Shown piece by piece: positions 13,801-25,956 of a stretch of 64,000 bases of DNA (position 1 is its first letter; each line of letters starts with the position of its first letter). The notes beneath the pieces are model-generated. The model made no database searches and was not told where the DNA came from. It saw only the letters and a list, made by a program, of their open reading frames with translations. A program made the translations under genes and the position numbers. This DNA is from Penelope pileata (taxonomy: Eukaryota; Chordata; Aves; Galliformes; Cracidae): positions 46,786 through 110,785 of the forward strand of contig WBMW01005083.1 of NCBI GenBank assembly GCA_013396635.1. Reading direction: 5' to 3'.

Positions 13801-16800
13801 AATCTAGTTACAAACTCTCTCTAAGAACTTTACTGGATCACTAATAACCCTTTTTGTTTTGGTAAACCTTTGCCTGTGGTAGTAGCTAATATTTCTGTGG
13901 CCTAAGCTAGGTATAGAATATTGTATGCCAACACATACAGCAGTGTTAGGGCTTATCTTTCCAAATGAGGTAATCCTTTACCTGACAAGGACTGAATTTT
14001 GCTGTCTTCAGTAGGGATTCAGATTTACTGCTTCTTTTGTTAGAATACTGAAGGATCAGTATTATCAGCAGGGCCTGCTCTGATAAAGCACAGTTTGCAA
14101 CCTTTCAGAGAGATTTATTAGCTCTCCATCTGTTTGTTCATGTAATATTTGTTTATCCAGACATTTTAAGGTCATCTGTATTACAGTGCATTCAGATTCC
14201 TACTTATAGCTTGGATTTAACTATTGTTTGTATTGTTGTCCTCTGTTGTTATTTACAGTTAATTAGGATGGACTTACCTGGCTGTTCATCCAGAATTTAA
14301 GAAGAGATTGTCATACTGTTGGCTTTTTCTTCTCCTCCATTTGATAAATGTTACTGTCATGCCTCAATGAAGTACGAGCTGCAGTCTGTTAATTTTGGCA
14401 GTTTTTATTTGTTGAGAATCCTTGGCTTACTCTCCCAAATGTCCACCTAACTTCACTTACTTACTTCCATTAATCTTTTGCATGATTTTGTGATCAAATG
14501 TGGTCATTATTAACACTGATTGGATGCATAGTTGAATACAAAGTTTTTTATTATGTTAAAAAGTCTAGGTTGTGCTTCTTTTTTTTCAATTAACTTGTCA
14601 GATACAAAGATAGCAATAGATGCATAGATTCAATGGGAATAAATAAATGTTGGCTTATTCATACTCTCGTTATTTTATGAAGTTTACTCCTGATGAATGT
14701 TTTACATACATATAGATCTAAATATTCGCAATTTGATGGAGTGATATTTACATTTGAATTTTCACTTTAAAAATATACGTGAATTAAACTGAGATGAAAA
14801 ACAGTGATTTTTCAATACATTTTGATTAACTCAATTGTTAATAGTAATTCATGTAAAAATGTATTTGGGGCTGTATAAGTTGCAAACATAAATATAAATA
14901 TTTTTGTAATACTCTGACAAGATATGTTAATTTGAAGAGTTGTGCAGCTCATTTGAATTAAAGATTTTTGTGTTTAGAGACTAGTAACTTAGTTGTTAGT
15001 ATTTTATGAAAAATAGTATGTCTCCTTATATTTTGCCCAGACCACTTAAGATTTATTTTCAATAAAAAAAAGTCTCGTCCCTCTTCACCTTTTCTCTAAT
15101 GTGCATTCTTTGAGCCTGTCTCTTTGTTTAGAGCCCTCTTCATAAATGACATTTTTTGTGGGATAGGGAGATGTCTTATCAGTAATGTTATTACTTCTGT
15201 CTTGTACATTGAATTTCTGTGACTATACAGCCCAGAACCTTTTCATGGTTGCTGCAGTGCCCACAGAAGCACGTGGTTTCGGTGGTCTTTGAACAGTAAC
15301 CATTAGCACTACATGCTTATTGTTTTGTTAGTTAATTATTTCATCTGACATGTCATTCTTAGATTATTTTTTGCTCACTATATGAGATAACCCTAACTGA
15401 ACATCGATTAGAGAAGTTTAAAATTGGTGGCTGATAACAGTAGTTTATTTTCTGAAGTGTCATACCACACAGCTCTAAACTGTTGATAGCAGCTGCAGGT
15501 AGGGGATTCTATAGTTAAAATCTGTGTTAGATAAAATGAGGTTGAATCCAACGGTAGGCATGAAGGAAAGGCAGAAAAGGACTTGAATCCTTTAAATGTT
15601 AACCCTTTGTCAGATTAGTAATGTACCTCATCAGGTTTTTCTGTAAGTTTAGTAATGTGAGAAGAACAGCAGAAGGTGATTGGCTGATTGATATCTTACC
15701 CTCAGTGGCCATCCACCAATGGGTTTGAGACACAATTTAATAACTGCAGCTGTTTACCAAATTTCTGCAACCAAAACAGTACGTGTTCAGTGAAAGGAGC
15801 TGACTGTCTAAAAAAGATAACAAAAATATCCTCTATTCCTAAGATGATTATAAGCTTATTCTATTCAGAAAAGAAAGATTTCACATTTCCAGCTCAATAT
15901 TCTTTAAAGTTTTGGACAAAACTACAAGTGTAGCAGCCAAATGATTACAGAGAATTCTCTCTGAACAGACATCTAGATACTATTTTGGAGACTGCCAATT
16001 TTAATGTACTGAAGCATAATACTAGAAGTGAAGCTCAGCCTGTCTAACACACGGAAGTTTTTCAGGGATCATGAACTAGATACAGAAAAAAGCACAAGTA
16101 AAGAGAACTGCTTAGTCTTGGTGGTCAAAAATTCTGGTCTCTGGTCTGCTCTCGAGAAAAATGAGAGTTTCTTCAGGCCTTGAAAGTCCATCGGGGTACT
16201 TTTCTTTAAAAAATTCCTGAGAAGGAATAATGTATAACTGAAATATGAGAGGAAAGCCAGCAAAACAAGAATCCTCACTATCAATTCTGTCTAGTAGGAC
16301 AAGTTGAGGCTGTCAAAAATTAGAAAGTTTTGTTGATAAAGATTGATCCCTATCTCACTTACCTGTATCAAGCTTTACATTCATGAGGTTTTGCCTGTTA
16401 CTTTGGACAGGTCTAATCTCGTCCTTGCAGGAGAACTCATTATGTGTTTTGTACTCATTCTGTGCTTCATTACAGAGCCACTGTAGTTCAAATTTTGTTT
16501 TCTAGTGACCAAGTTGAAATAGCAATAAAGTAGGATTTATTCATTCCTTTTAAATCATAGAAAATACTGTTTATGACAAATCCTTATAGCAGCCTTTGAG
16601 AACAAGAAAAATCCCTTCCACTAAAGTTGAGACTAGAGTCTATCCGTAGTCTGTCAGAGAATATGTAATGAAATCTAACTGCAGTACAATTCAAAAAAAT
16701 ATGTTTAAAAATCAAATTTGATTGTAAGGATAGGGAAGTACTTGAGTGGATTTTCTGGGTGAAGTAATATAGTTGGGTAAGTAAGGTGTCAGTGCGGTTG

Positions 16801-16810
16801 ATCTGGGTTA
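7861..16810. other. Long AT-rich stretch, no gene or recognised transposon
   Basis: About 9 kb without a recognisable protein or repeat family. Points inside it are: a T-rich run at 8131-8153; a TATA-box-like TATAAATAG near 9309; a relatively G+C-rich patch at about 10,590-10,960 holding an unrecognised 118-codon minus-strand frame; a polypyrimidine tract with AG near 11,407-11,424; an open 96-bp segment between splice-like sites at 12,584-12,679; and a very AT-rich block at about 14,640-15,010 with several homeodomain-type TAAT cores. None is strong enough to be called a gene. Confidence 0.5.
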
Positions 16811-16872
16811 AGGTGGTAGGTTTGACTAGGTGACTCTGAGGCCCCTTTCAACGGAAGTTTTGTTATGAGTCA
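16811..16872 (+). mobile_element. Degenerate CR1 3' end
   Basis: The block matches the usual last 60 bases of bird CR1 elements: a GACTAGGTGACT-like box, then CCCCTTTCAAC (normally CCCTTCCAAC), then a decayed ATTCTRTGATTC-type end. Only the tail is visible; a few tens of bases before 16,811 may also belong. The high divergence suggests an old copy. CR1 is a non-LTR retrotransposon that normally leaves 5'-truncated copies like this one. Confidence 0.5.
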
Positions 16873-19800
16873 TGCTCAAGTTAAAGGTTTTTATTCCCAT
16901 CCAGAGGAAGTTCTCAACTGCATTAATGCTTGAACAACCCATGAAATGCAATAAGGTATTTTAATTGGAGAAGTTGATTTGCCATATTTGCCTCTCATAA
17001 AGATGGGGATGAGAATTACAGTAGTCTTTATGTGTTAAACATACTGAAGGTGTGATTCTGCTTAAGTGTATGTAGGTACCATAATTATTGTAAAGTAAAT
17101 GCAGAAACACTTGAAAATAGCCAGCAGACTTTGGATTATCTCAGTTTTTTCTGCTGAAGTTCGCAAGCAAATACAGTATCCAGTTTTGAAAATCCCTATG
17201 GTATTATCATTGAGTTCATAAAGCTTATGGACATAATGACTAAAAGCATAATAGAAATAAATACCAAATAATCATTCTCCAAAACAAAACCAATAGCAAT
17301 AAGAGAAGAAATTACACCCTTTTTTGGTTTTGCACTAATCTTTTTTTTTCAGAACATAATGTGTAGAGAAGATGATGTTATGATAATATTTAAGCTGCTT
17401 GAGAGGTTTTAGAAGAATTCTTTATTATTACATTTTCTGAAATTCAGTGCAGATTGAGTTTTCTTGGTAGCTGTCTGCTGTATGTGGTATACACCAGGCT
17501 AAATCAAGACAACATAGCATCTGCTCTTGTACGGGGCACACCAGCATTTTCACTGACTGATCAGTGTGAACAGCAAAAACAGCTGGTTTTCTGAGTTTCC
17601 TGGTGGCTTCTGAGCTCCATGCACCTATTATACTTTCCCTCTAAAAACTACTCCGTAAATATCAAGATAAGCCTCACAGTATTTTGATGAGGCAAGCTAG
17701 AATTATTTTGTGCATTTTGTAGGTGGGAAAAGAAAGAAATTGTGTACCTGGGGATATATAAATTAGATTTTCTGAATTCTCGTGTTTGTTTGTTTGTCAT
17801 GAGAGATTTTGATGGCATTCCAACTGCTTATTCTATGTAGTTTTTATTGGCAAAAAATGAAACTGGTCACACCCTGTTCCCTTCAGAGCTGTGAAGTCAA
17901 TGAGTAGTGATTGTGTATGAGGTTATTCAGAGCTAGCTGCGTGTGTTAGATCTGGCCACTTTCTTCCTAGGGTTGTTTGTTTTCATGTTATCAGCTTGTT
18001 CAAAAGCATCACAAATTACAGTGCCTTGTTATGCAAGCCATAGTTAGAGTTGAGGTTGTCTCTGCACCCTAGGAAGCATGAAGCCACACCAGCTTGCTCT
18101 CCAGGCCAGTCCAAATCCTATACAGCTTGAATGAGGCTGGACCAATTAAAATGATGCTGGATCTGAGCTCATTGTCATAATGAGGTATTATCTGGTTGAG
18201 TGTAGCTGACTTAGCCCAGGCAGGATTTTTGTGAAGACACTAAAATCTTGTAGCAGCATGAATTCCAGAATATTCTCCAGGACCCTGCTTAGCCTGATTT
18301 TTCTATTACCTCCTAGTTATTCTGGTAAGCAGAGTTGGCTATAGTGTGCTAGAAACACTGTCACTGCAGAATCCTAGGAAAGAAAGGAAAACAAAACAGA
18401 ATGTACTCTCAACCCTGAATATCTTTTCTTCTTCTCAAGAGGGGTACTATAGAAATCCAAAAAAACACTATAGAGAAGGGAAAAAAAAAAAAAAAAGATT
18501 ACCGATGTGAAACATTGTATGGAGAGATAAAGCAAACAAATTTGTGAGTATAGAAGAAAGTAAATGAATGAGGTATTACATACATGTACTAAACTAAATA
18601 TTATGAAAGTGAAGTCAGGATTATTGTCTGTTTCATATAACACAGGAAGTGTAGCATCAGATGATATTTTCTGGCAGGATTTTTAGAGTGAATGAAGGTC
18701 ATTTTCTTGAAGTTCTTGAAGTAAGAGGCAAAGGATCTTGCAAAAGCTAAGAATTGGATGCTGCCAAAGAGTAATTCCACAATTTATCAAAAGGAATGAC
18801 CAGTCAGATCTATTAAATGAAAGGATGCAGCTGTTTTTTTTTTCCACACAGAGTTTATCACGTTATGCATGGATTTTCTACCAATGTACAGTAAACATTG
18901 CAGGGTTACCAGGTAGTTAAGCAGTTTCTGAAAACCATTGAAGAGATAGCTGTGCCAGGGAATTTTCTGTCTCTTGGAATAAGTCACTGTATTTTAGTGT
19001 GAACCCCTTGACAAAGGGAAGACTTACTGTCCTTTGGAAGTGCTTACTCATCTGTATGCGTCTTGCATGCCGACACTGGCAAAGGAGAGATGAAGTAATT
19101 TTAGGACACAGGAGTACTAGATTGTATAATAAGCAGTGACTGTCTTCATAAAATTTGTTCACATTAGACCTAAATATGTTGGCAGCAATCGTGTTTATCC
19201 ACAAAAAGAAATGGCCTACAACTGAGTCAGCATTAAGAAGTCAATTATGTTTACATTACATTTTAAACCTAACCATGCACATGAGCTGGTGGCATCAGAT
19301 GGCCTCTGTTTGCACAGGGGCCTAAGGAAATCACTAAGTCCCTCTGCTGGAGCTTCCGTCCCTATTCAAACAAAGAGAGAAAAGAAGCAATCTTCCAATG
19401 AGCAGCGTTTTCCAAAGAATGTGTTTAAAATCAAGTTAGTTATGGGGCAGGGTTGTTTACTTAAAGAATTACATATAGCATGCATTCTTTTGGTTTGCTT
19501 GCATTCATTTGTTTGTTTGTGGGCAGTATTTTATCTCACCTGACTACACTAGCTTTCTTTCTTCCATCTGACAAAAGTAGTCTGGGTAACAGGAGATGGC
19601 TCTGTTGCACATGAACATCCTCAGTCTGAATGGTGCTACTCATTTCTTCCTTTCCCTGAACAGTAACAAGTATAGTCCTGTCATTTTTCATCTTGATTTC
19701 CTGTTCTCATTCCCTTTGGACAGGCATGATAAGTTTGCTTGGACGCTTTTAGAAGGAAAATCCAAAGGACAAAGAGCATCATAGTTCTTTGCACGTTAAT

Positions 19801-20677
19801 ACATCCCAGCGGCCAACAGGGATGTTAGCAATGCGTATCCTGCATCATGCAGGCACTGAAGCAATTAATCTTCTTGCAAAGGATGCCTCTGTGCCAGGCC
19901 CAGTTGCATCAGATCAAGCCTGCTCACCTGTGGCTCAAGAGCAGGCCTCCGGCACCCAGCGCAACCTGGCATTGCAGCAGGCCTAGCGTGGCTTCAGGAG
20001 CCAGTGGTAGCTTGGGGACATGCTGCCAAGTACGTAGAGACTGGTGGGGGAAGAGGGAGAGGTTCAGAGTCTTGATTCATGCCTGTTTTTAAGGGCTGAT
20101 GGATCTCATCTGCAGAGATTGGTCAAGGTTAGGTAACAGGAAATAAGCATGTAAAATGAATACACTAATTTTTTGTTTGCTTTTCCAATTTCCCGTTGAG
20201 CCTCGGGTAGGCATTCTCATTTTTTGCTAAAACTTGAACACATGCTTGGTGTTTTAAAGTGTGTTAACACTTTGTGTCGCAGGACTACTGATATCCAGCC
20301 GTCTGACATGAGTCCCCTGTCGGGGATGTGCTTTGGTTCACAGGACATGGAATGTCAGAACACACAAAGTGGATTCATTTCAGATGAAACAATGATAAAA
20401 CACCAGTCTGAGCACACAGCTGGCATGAGCTAAACGCTAGACCAAAACAGAGCTGCACTTCGTCAGACCCCAAATGTTTTGTGCCACAAACTTGTTCATG
20501 TTACATTGGCCTGTTTGTTAATGTTGATGCAGGCTCTATGTTGAAAAAAATAGTCATTGTCAGCATGTGCAGTGCATGTAGTCAAAAATTCCGTTTCAAA
20601 GTAGTGTTCTGGTCTTACCAGTTTTCCCCAAAAAGTTAGCATTTTTGAAATGTTTAAAGACCCTATATTGAAGATCT
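16873..20677. other. AT-rich stretch, no gene seen
   Basis: No recognised protein or transposon. It includes a run of 16 A at 18,481-18,496 and a somewhat G+C-richer patch at about 19,790-20,090 whose overlapping plus-strand frames (65 and 81 codons) have no recognisable domain. Confidence 0.5.
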
Positions 20678-20720
20678 TATTGGAAGGTGTATTGGAAGGT
20701 GTATTGTGTATTGGAAGGCG
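20678..20720 (+). repeat. Small minisatellite, 12-bp unit
   Basis: The unit TATTGGAAGGTG occurs twice exactly (20,678-20,689 and 20,690-20,701). A 7-base partial unit follows, then a third copy with one change (GGCG for GGTG) at 20,709-20,720. It is a tandem duplication of local sequence, probably polymorphic. Confidence 0.85.
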
Positions 20721-20799
20721 ATGCATTTATATCCAATAATATACTGTTTATTATTATTTATTTTATATATTGTTCTAAGAATATATTGTATGCTATTAT

Positions 20800-21140
20800 C
20801 AGTTTCTAAAGGGAGGCTACAAGAAAGAAGGGGGCAGACTCTTTAGCTGGGTTTGTGGGGATAGTACAAGGGGGAATGGATTCAAACTAAAAAAGGAGAT
20901 GTAGATTGGATAGAAGAAAGAAGATTTTTACATCTTTAAAGTAAGATGTAAGGTGGTGAAGCACTGGAACAGGTTGCTCAGAGATGTGGTGGAAGCCCCA
21001 TCCCTGGAGACATTCCAGGTCAGGCTGGAGTGGGACTCTGAGCAACCCGATCTAGCTGTAGGTGTCTCTGCTCATTGCAGGGGAGTTGGAGCAGATGACC
21101 TTTACAGGGCCCTCCCAACTCTGAGGATGCTGTGATTCTA
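20800..21140 (+). mobile_element. CR1 non-LTR retrotransposon, 5'-truncated 3' end
   Basis: The last ~340 bp of a CR1 copy in plus orientation. It contains the conserved coding tail of the CR1 ORF2 (GCACTGGAACAGGTTGCTCAG box and the following CCATCCCTGGAGACATTC box), the GAGTTGGAGCAGATGACCTTTA stretch, and a 3' end in TGTGATTCTA. The 5' boundary near 20,800 is approximate. Short frames remain, but they are remnants of the ORF2 C-terminus and not a gene. Confidence 0.9.
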
Positions 21141-23367
21141 TTTCTGCTTACTGTCTTGTCACACCTTATGTGGTTGGTTTTTGTTTTGTTTTGTTTTTTT
21201 TTGAAAAAGTTTTCTGGTTAATGAAAAAGAGCAACTCTGAAACACTAAGAATACGGAAAAGTAGAGCTCTTACAGAAAGTTGTTATTTGTAATTTTACAA
21301 CTGATGCTGAATTGCTGTGGTGCTGCATGGTTAGATGGAATGAGAGCTTCCCAAAAAACACATCATACTTCAGCCAGCAGCTCTTAGGTTTGCAGTAGGA
21401 GTTGCTCAGTAAAATTATGTCTTCTGATAGGTTAAGAATTGTTTTAGATTACATTAGGCTGATTTAGGTGGTGATAATGGTCTATATGAATCAGTTTTGT
21501 GATTCGCATGCTGCCAGAATATCAAAAGAGCAGCCAGACTTTTCATTACACCTGAATTTAACACCTTCCTCAGCCATGAATCTGTCATCAATCTACATCT
21601 GTCCCTTTGAATAGCTTCCAGTTTCCAGGGTGATCCATCCCTCAAATGCTGTTCTGCTATGTCTTACTACACAGTTTTTATAAAGCCATCAGTTGTTACA
21701 ATAAGTCATATATACATACATATAAATATTCTAAAACTGTAGTTTATTCTTTAGTTCATTATGACTATGATTTGTGTCTTTCATCTACACTCAGGGCTAT
21801 TTTGAAAGAAGGGCAAATGCAGTAATGAGTAAAAATGGGTTAAAATATTTGTCAAACAGAAAACTGAACATATCCTTTATATTCCTACTGTGAGACAGTA
21901 ACTGTGCAAGCTGAATATCATCAAGAATTAAACTCAGTTTGCTCCTTTTATTGGTCTTGTTTGGAGATTCCTTGTAATTTTCTGATATTGACCTGTCTTC
22001 ACATGGACAAATATATTATTAGTACCTCATTTTAGCAGACTAGAATGGAAAACATGAAGTTGCATGTATACTATAAAGATTTATTGATTTATTGATTTTT
22101 TTTCTCTGAAGAACCAAGTGTTGGGCCAAGAATAGAATTAGAAATTTTAATTCAGTTTGTATGAGATATTATACAGTTTTGTAGCAGTGTTTTCAGGCTG
22201 CAGTTCAATTTTTTTTGTTTGTTTGCTTTTGCAGACAAAACTGCAAAAGCAGCTAGTATATGAAATACTCTGCCAAGATACATTCTTGTGGCTGGGAAGT
22301 CTTTATGGTCTGTTACACACTAGCAGTATTTTGTCTTTAAGCAGTCTGGTCTTGGCTGGCCTTACACAGAATGTAGCGCTGTAGACATGAAAATCAGCTG
22401 CACTTCTGTCATTTGTTCACCTCTGTTTGTACCCTCTGGTACACAGGGTACCCTCTGAAGCATATTTCAGATTGCCATCCTGTGCCCAAACTAGCTTGCA
22501 TTAACTGCCTAGAGATTGTTAGTGCAGATTTTTATTACTTGGTGGACAAACAGATGCAGGCAAAGCTGCTTTGTTACTTCTTAGTTTTACAGTTAAGCAC
22601 CTTCTACATATTTGTTTGCAGAGGCTTAGTCACTCAATATGTTAATACATTTCCACAGCTTGTCAAGAATCTATAGATCTTATTCATTATATTCAGGATA
22701 TTTCATTGCAGAAGGGCCAGATGGAAGAAGAAATGTATCAGCATAGAGTTAGAGAAGATTGGAGAGAACTCAAAGCCTGACTGCTGTGTTGTTACTGACT
22801 AGTGTCCTTAATTCAGTGTGAAAATATTTCTTAAAGATTATCCTTGAGGTTTTTGTCTGAATTTGAGGTTGAGCTTATTGTTTTCCTTATCATGGGTTTC
22901 CTCTGCTTCTAGATATCTTCATGTAATCTACAGTTTTTTTCCTCCATTTAGTCATGAACAGTTCCTGGCAAATACTGTTATTGTTATTCCTTGCTCTGGT
23001 ACAGTAACTCCGATTTTAACACTCACCTACTGCCATTGCAATGTGTCTTAGAATTCAGGTGTGCCCTTTAACTTTCTTCAGTCTGTCTGTCCTTTTGTCC
23101 TGTATATGAATTATGTTCCCATTCTTTTCTGTGTATACTCATTCTTTATGTTTCTGTCATACAGAATTACAAATTGCCTTCTCTTTACTGTCACCATGAC
23201 TCAGTTTGCTGATGCATATATACATGCTTATAACTTAGCACATGCTTGATATACTTGCTACATTTGGGAGATCAGAATCATTGATTTGGTTGGTTTCTAG
23301 AATGATCTTTATTTAACATTTAACGGTCCAGAACTGAGATTTCCATTGCTCTTCGTAGTCACCAAAT
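21141..23367. other. AT-rich stretch, no gene seen
   Basis: Contains a T-rich run near 21,180-21,202. A 75-codon plus-strand frame at 22,157-22,384 lies downstream of a pyrimidine-rich tract ending in TTTTGCAG (about 22,227-22,234). Its translation is not recognisable and there is no good donor, so I do not call it an exon. Confidence 0.5.
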
Positions 23368-23440
23368 TATGTAGGTTACTCTCAAAGTAGTGCCTCCTGT
23401 TTATTTCCATGTAGACTACAACAGATACAAAGAGCACATA
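23368..23440 (-). mobile_element. Mariner 3'-terminal fragment fused to CR1
   Basis: Starts with a TA followed by an 8-base stem and a CTCTCAAAGTAGTGCC box. This is the same layout as the mariner end at 25,621, and about 65 bases match that copy, including TTATTTCCATG and ACTACAACAG. The match stops at about 23,438, where CR1 sequence begins. No second mariner terminus is present nearby, so this is only one end of an element, left by deletion or recombination. Confidence 0.75.
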
Positions 23441-23945
23441 GAGCAACCTGTTCCAGAGCCTCACCACTCTCTGAGTAAAGAATTTCCTCCTAATATCTGA
23501 TCTAAATCTCTCTTCTTTTAATTTAAAACTGTTCTGCTTTGTCCTGTTACTGCACTCCCTGATAATGTCCCTCTCCAACTTTTCTTTAGGCCCCCATTAT
23601 ATACTGGACGGCCACAGTGATGTTTCCCCAGAGCCTTCTCTTCTCCAGGCTGAAAACCCCCAGCTCTCTCAGCTTTCCTTCACAGGAGAGATGCTCCAGC
23701 CCTCTGATAATCCTTGTGGCCCTCCTCTGGACCTTCTTCAAACAGATCCACATCTTTCTTTTGCTGGGATTCCCAGAGCTGAATGCAGTACTCTAGGTGG
23801 AGTCTCACAAGAGCCAAGTAGAGGAGGAGAGTCACCTCCCTCAATGTACATTTCTTCTGATGCAGCCCAGTATATGATTGGCTGTTTGGACTGCGAATGC
23901 ACAGTCTATATTCAGTTTGTCGTTCACCCTTACCCCTGAGGATGG
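23441..23945 (-). mobile_element. CR1 fragment lacking its 3' end
   Basis: A minus-strand CR1 segment covering the C-terminal part of ORF2. On the minus strand, one frame (23,680-24,057) contains the LYLALVRLHLEYCIQLW reverse-transcriptase-tail motif. After a frameshift, another (23,309-23,578) contains RRKFFTQRVVRLWNRL. The normal ~200-bp 3' section ending in ATTCTRTG repeats is missing; the copy instead joins a mariner terminus at about 23,440. Similarity may extend weakly to about 24,130 but is clear only up to about 23,945. Confidence 0.85.
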
Positions 23946-25620
23946 TGCCATTAAAACTCTGCAAGCTTCCCCATGCTTCTTGGCCTTTCAGTATTGCTGC
24001 CCCTGGGATTCCAATACCTACTCCCTGAGTAAAACAAAATCTGCTTGCCTGAAGCACCAGACCTGTGCTGTGCTACTCACCTCCCTCATTCGCTGAGAGA
24101 TCTTGCACTCATCATTTCATGACCACTGCAGTATTGCTGGTGGCTTCTGAAGTCACGATGCCACCATCATATTGAGAAACAGATTGTGTATAGCAGCGTT
24201 AGTTAGCTTTTAGAGGAGATTTTAAGATATGAAAATATGAATAGTTGCTTATAGCTTATAAAACCTGACAGTTATTTCCTGATAACCTTCTGATTCTGTC
24301 AATTTGTGTGGCAACAATCTTGAAGATCTCAACCTATCATTACTGTGTGGATTTCTAATAAGTTACATAGTAGGTTGTATTTATAATCTCCTGTCTGGTA
24401 GTTTGTTTCTATAGTTAAACTTCTTTTTTATTTACTTTTCTGCTGAAATAGAACATCTATGTGTACAGAAATGATATGAGTGAGTTTTAGTTCGTATGCA
24501 TTGCCATAAGGGTTTTATGGTTTAAACTGTGATTGCTGCTATGACATTCTCTTTTTTTTCCCATATATTAAGTCATGCAAAAAGCTTCCCTATACAAAAG
24601 CTCTCATGAACAGAGTTAATTCTCAGTATGCAGCCAAGCTTGGGACTAAAGTGTTATTACTAAATCTTTAATCCTAGAGACTTAGAGAAGTATGAGTTTT
24701 AGGGTTTTAATTTTGAAATGACATTTACAGAAGACCAGTGTTTGCTTTGTCACTAAAAAATTCCTGTTTCTTGGGATGTCAGGCAATTTGTTAGCTAAAT
24801 CCCCAGCCTTCTTTAGAGAATGTCAATAGAAAACAATCTAGTTGCCTCGCTGTCCCTACAAAATTGGCAGGTTCTGCGTGCGTTTGTTTCTGATGAGCCA
24901 TTTCAGTAAATCATGAACAGTTCAGACTTCAGTCAGGTGGATATTCTCACTAGGTAGTTAGATAACAGCTATATCAAAATGGCTGCATAAAAATCTGTGC
25001 ACCCTTAGGTTTTTGAGTTTTTTTTTTTTTTTTTTTTGGCAGTAATGGAGTGTGAAATATCTTCTGGTTTGAGTGGAAATTTGAGTTGTTTCACAGACAG
25101 CCCCAGACTTCCACTGGCTTCTGAATTTGATGTTACAGTTGCAGTAAACGATTGGGAGGAAAGATTTCTGGGTTCCATTTTAGATTTTACCTGTAATTTC
25201 TTCAGTGAATTCAGAAAAGTTCTTTAGGGTTGAATCACTGACACAGCAGATTATACTCAAAAAGGTGCTGAAAACAACTTCACTAACTCCAGCTGAACAA
25301 CTGACACCAAGTGATAGTTTTTCAGTAAAGAATGCATTCTTGTGAGGTCACATTTGAGCTCAGCCTCCACACGGTGTAACTGGCTTACAGGAACTTTCAC
25401 CTGTGCTCATGTAAGCTCACTATTACATACATTTGTTTATAAGCTGTTCATAACCTGAAAATGTTTAACACTTATAATATTAAATAAGGGGACAGTATGT
25501 ATCTTGCCTATGTGAATATGATGAAAGCTCAGCACTGGAGGAGCAAGGTCTGAAGATTCTGCAGGGATGTGGATTCTTTCACTATGTAAGCACAGTAAGA
25601 TGTACAAAGTAGTTCAAATA
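23946..25620. other. No gene seen; possible faint CR1 continuation at the left
   Basis: The first ~180 bases may be a diverged continuation of the neighbouring CR1 (a CTTGCACTCATC-like word near 24,103). The rest is AT-rich and unrecognised. A run of 21 T at 25,018-25,038 is the longest homopolymer in the window. The sequence to its right carries no recognisable minus-strand retrocopy. Confidence 0.5.
25018..25038. repeat. Run of 21 T
   Basis: An uninterrupted T21. Its length raises the idea of a minus-strand poly-A tail, but no AATAAA-type signal lies just upstream on that strand and no parent gene was recognised, so it is listed only as a homopolymer. Confidence 0.9.
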
Positions 25621-25956
25621 TACATAGATTGCTCTGAAGGTAGTGCCTCCTATTTATTTCCATGGAAACTACAACAGCTACAAAGACCACAATAACTCTG
25701 TTTGATAGAGCACATCTTCACTAGCGGAGGTGACCCACTGTTTCACAGCTGCTATGATGGTGTCATTGCTAGAAAAATGTTGCCCATGCAGTGTATCTCT
25801 CATCAGCCTGAACAGGTGGAAGTCAGAAGGCACCAAATCCAGACTGTGTGGTGGTTGTGGTAGGATGGTCCAGCCAAGATGAGCAGTGTGCTCCACAGTC
25901 TTCAAACTGGTGTGAGGCCTGGTGTTGTCGTGTTGCAAGAGAAAGGTTATCTTCTT

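Noticed and set aside
17340..17412. Short terminal exon after a TTTTTTTTCAG acceptor
   Set aside because: Only about 19 codons to a stop, no upstream partner exon and no recognisable sequence.
22157..22384. Exon after the TTTTGCAG acceptor-like site with a 75-codon frame
   Set aside because: The frame is open, but there is no good donor and no recognisable protein; the hydrophobic composition is what T-rich DNA encodes by chance.
23309..23578. An 89-codon minus-strand gene
   Set aside because: It is a CR1 remnant running into a mariner terminus. The chimeric junction is reported as a finding, but there is no sign of a functional product.
25018..25038. T21 as the poly-A tail of a minus-strand processed pseudogene
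   Set aside because: There is no AATAAA-type signal just before it on the minus strand, no recognisable coding remnant to its right and no flanking duplication.
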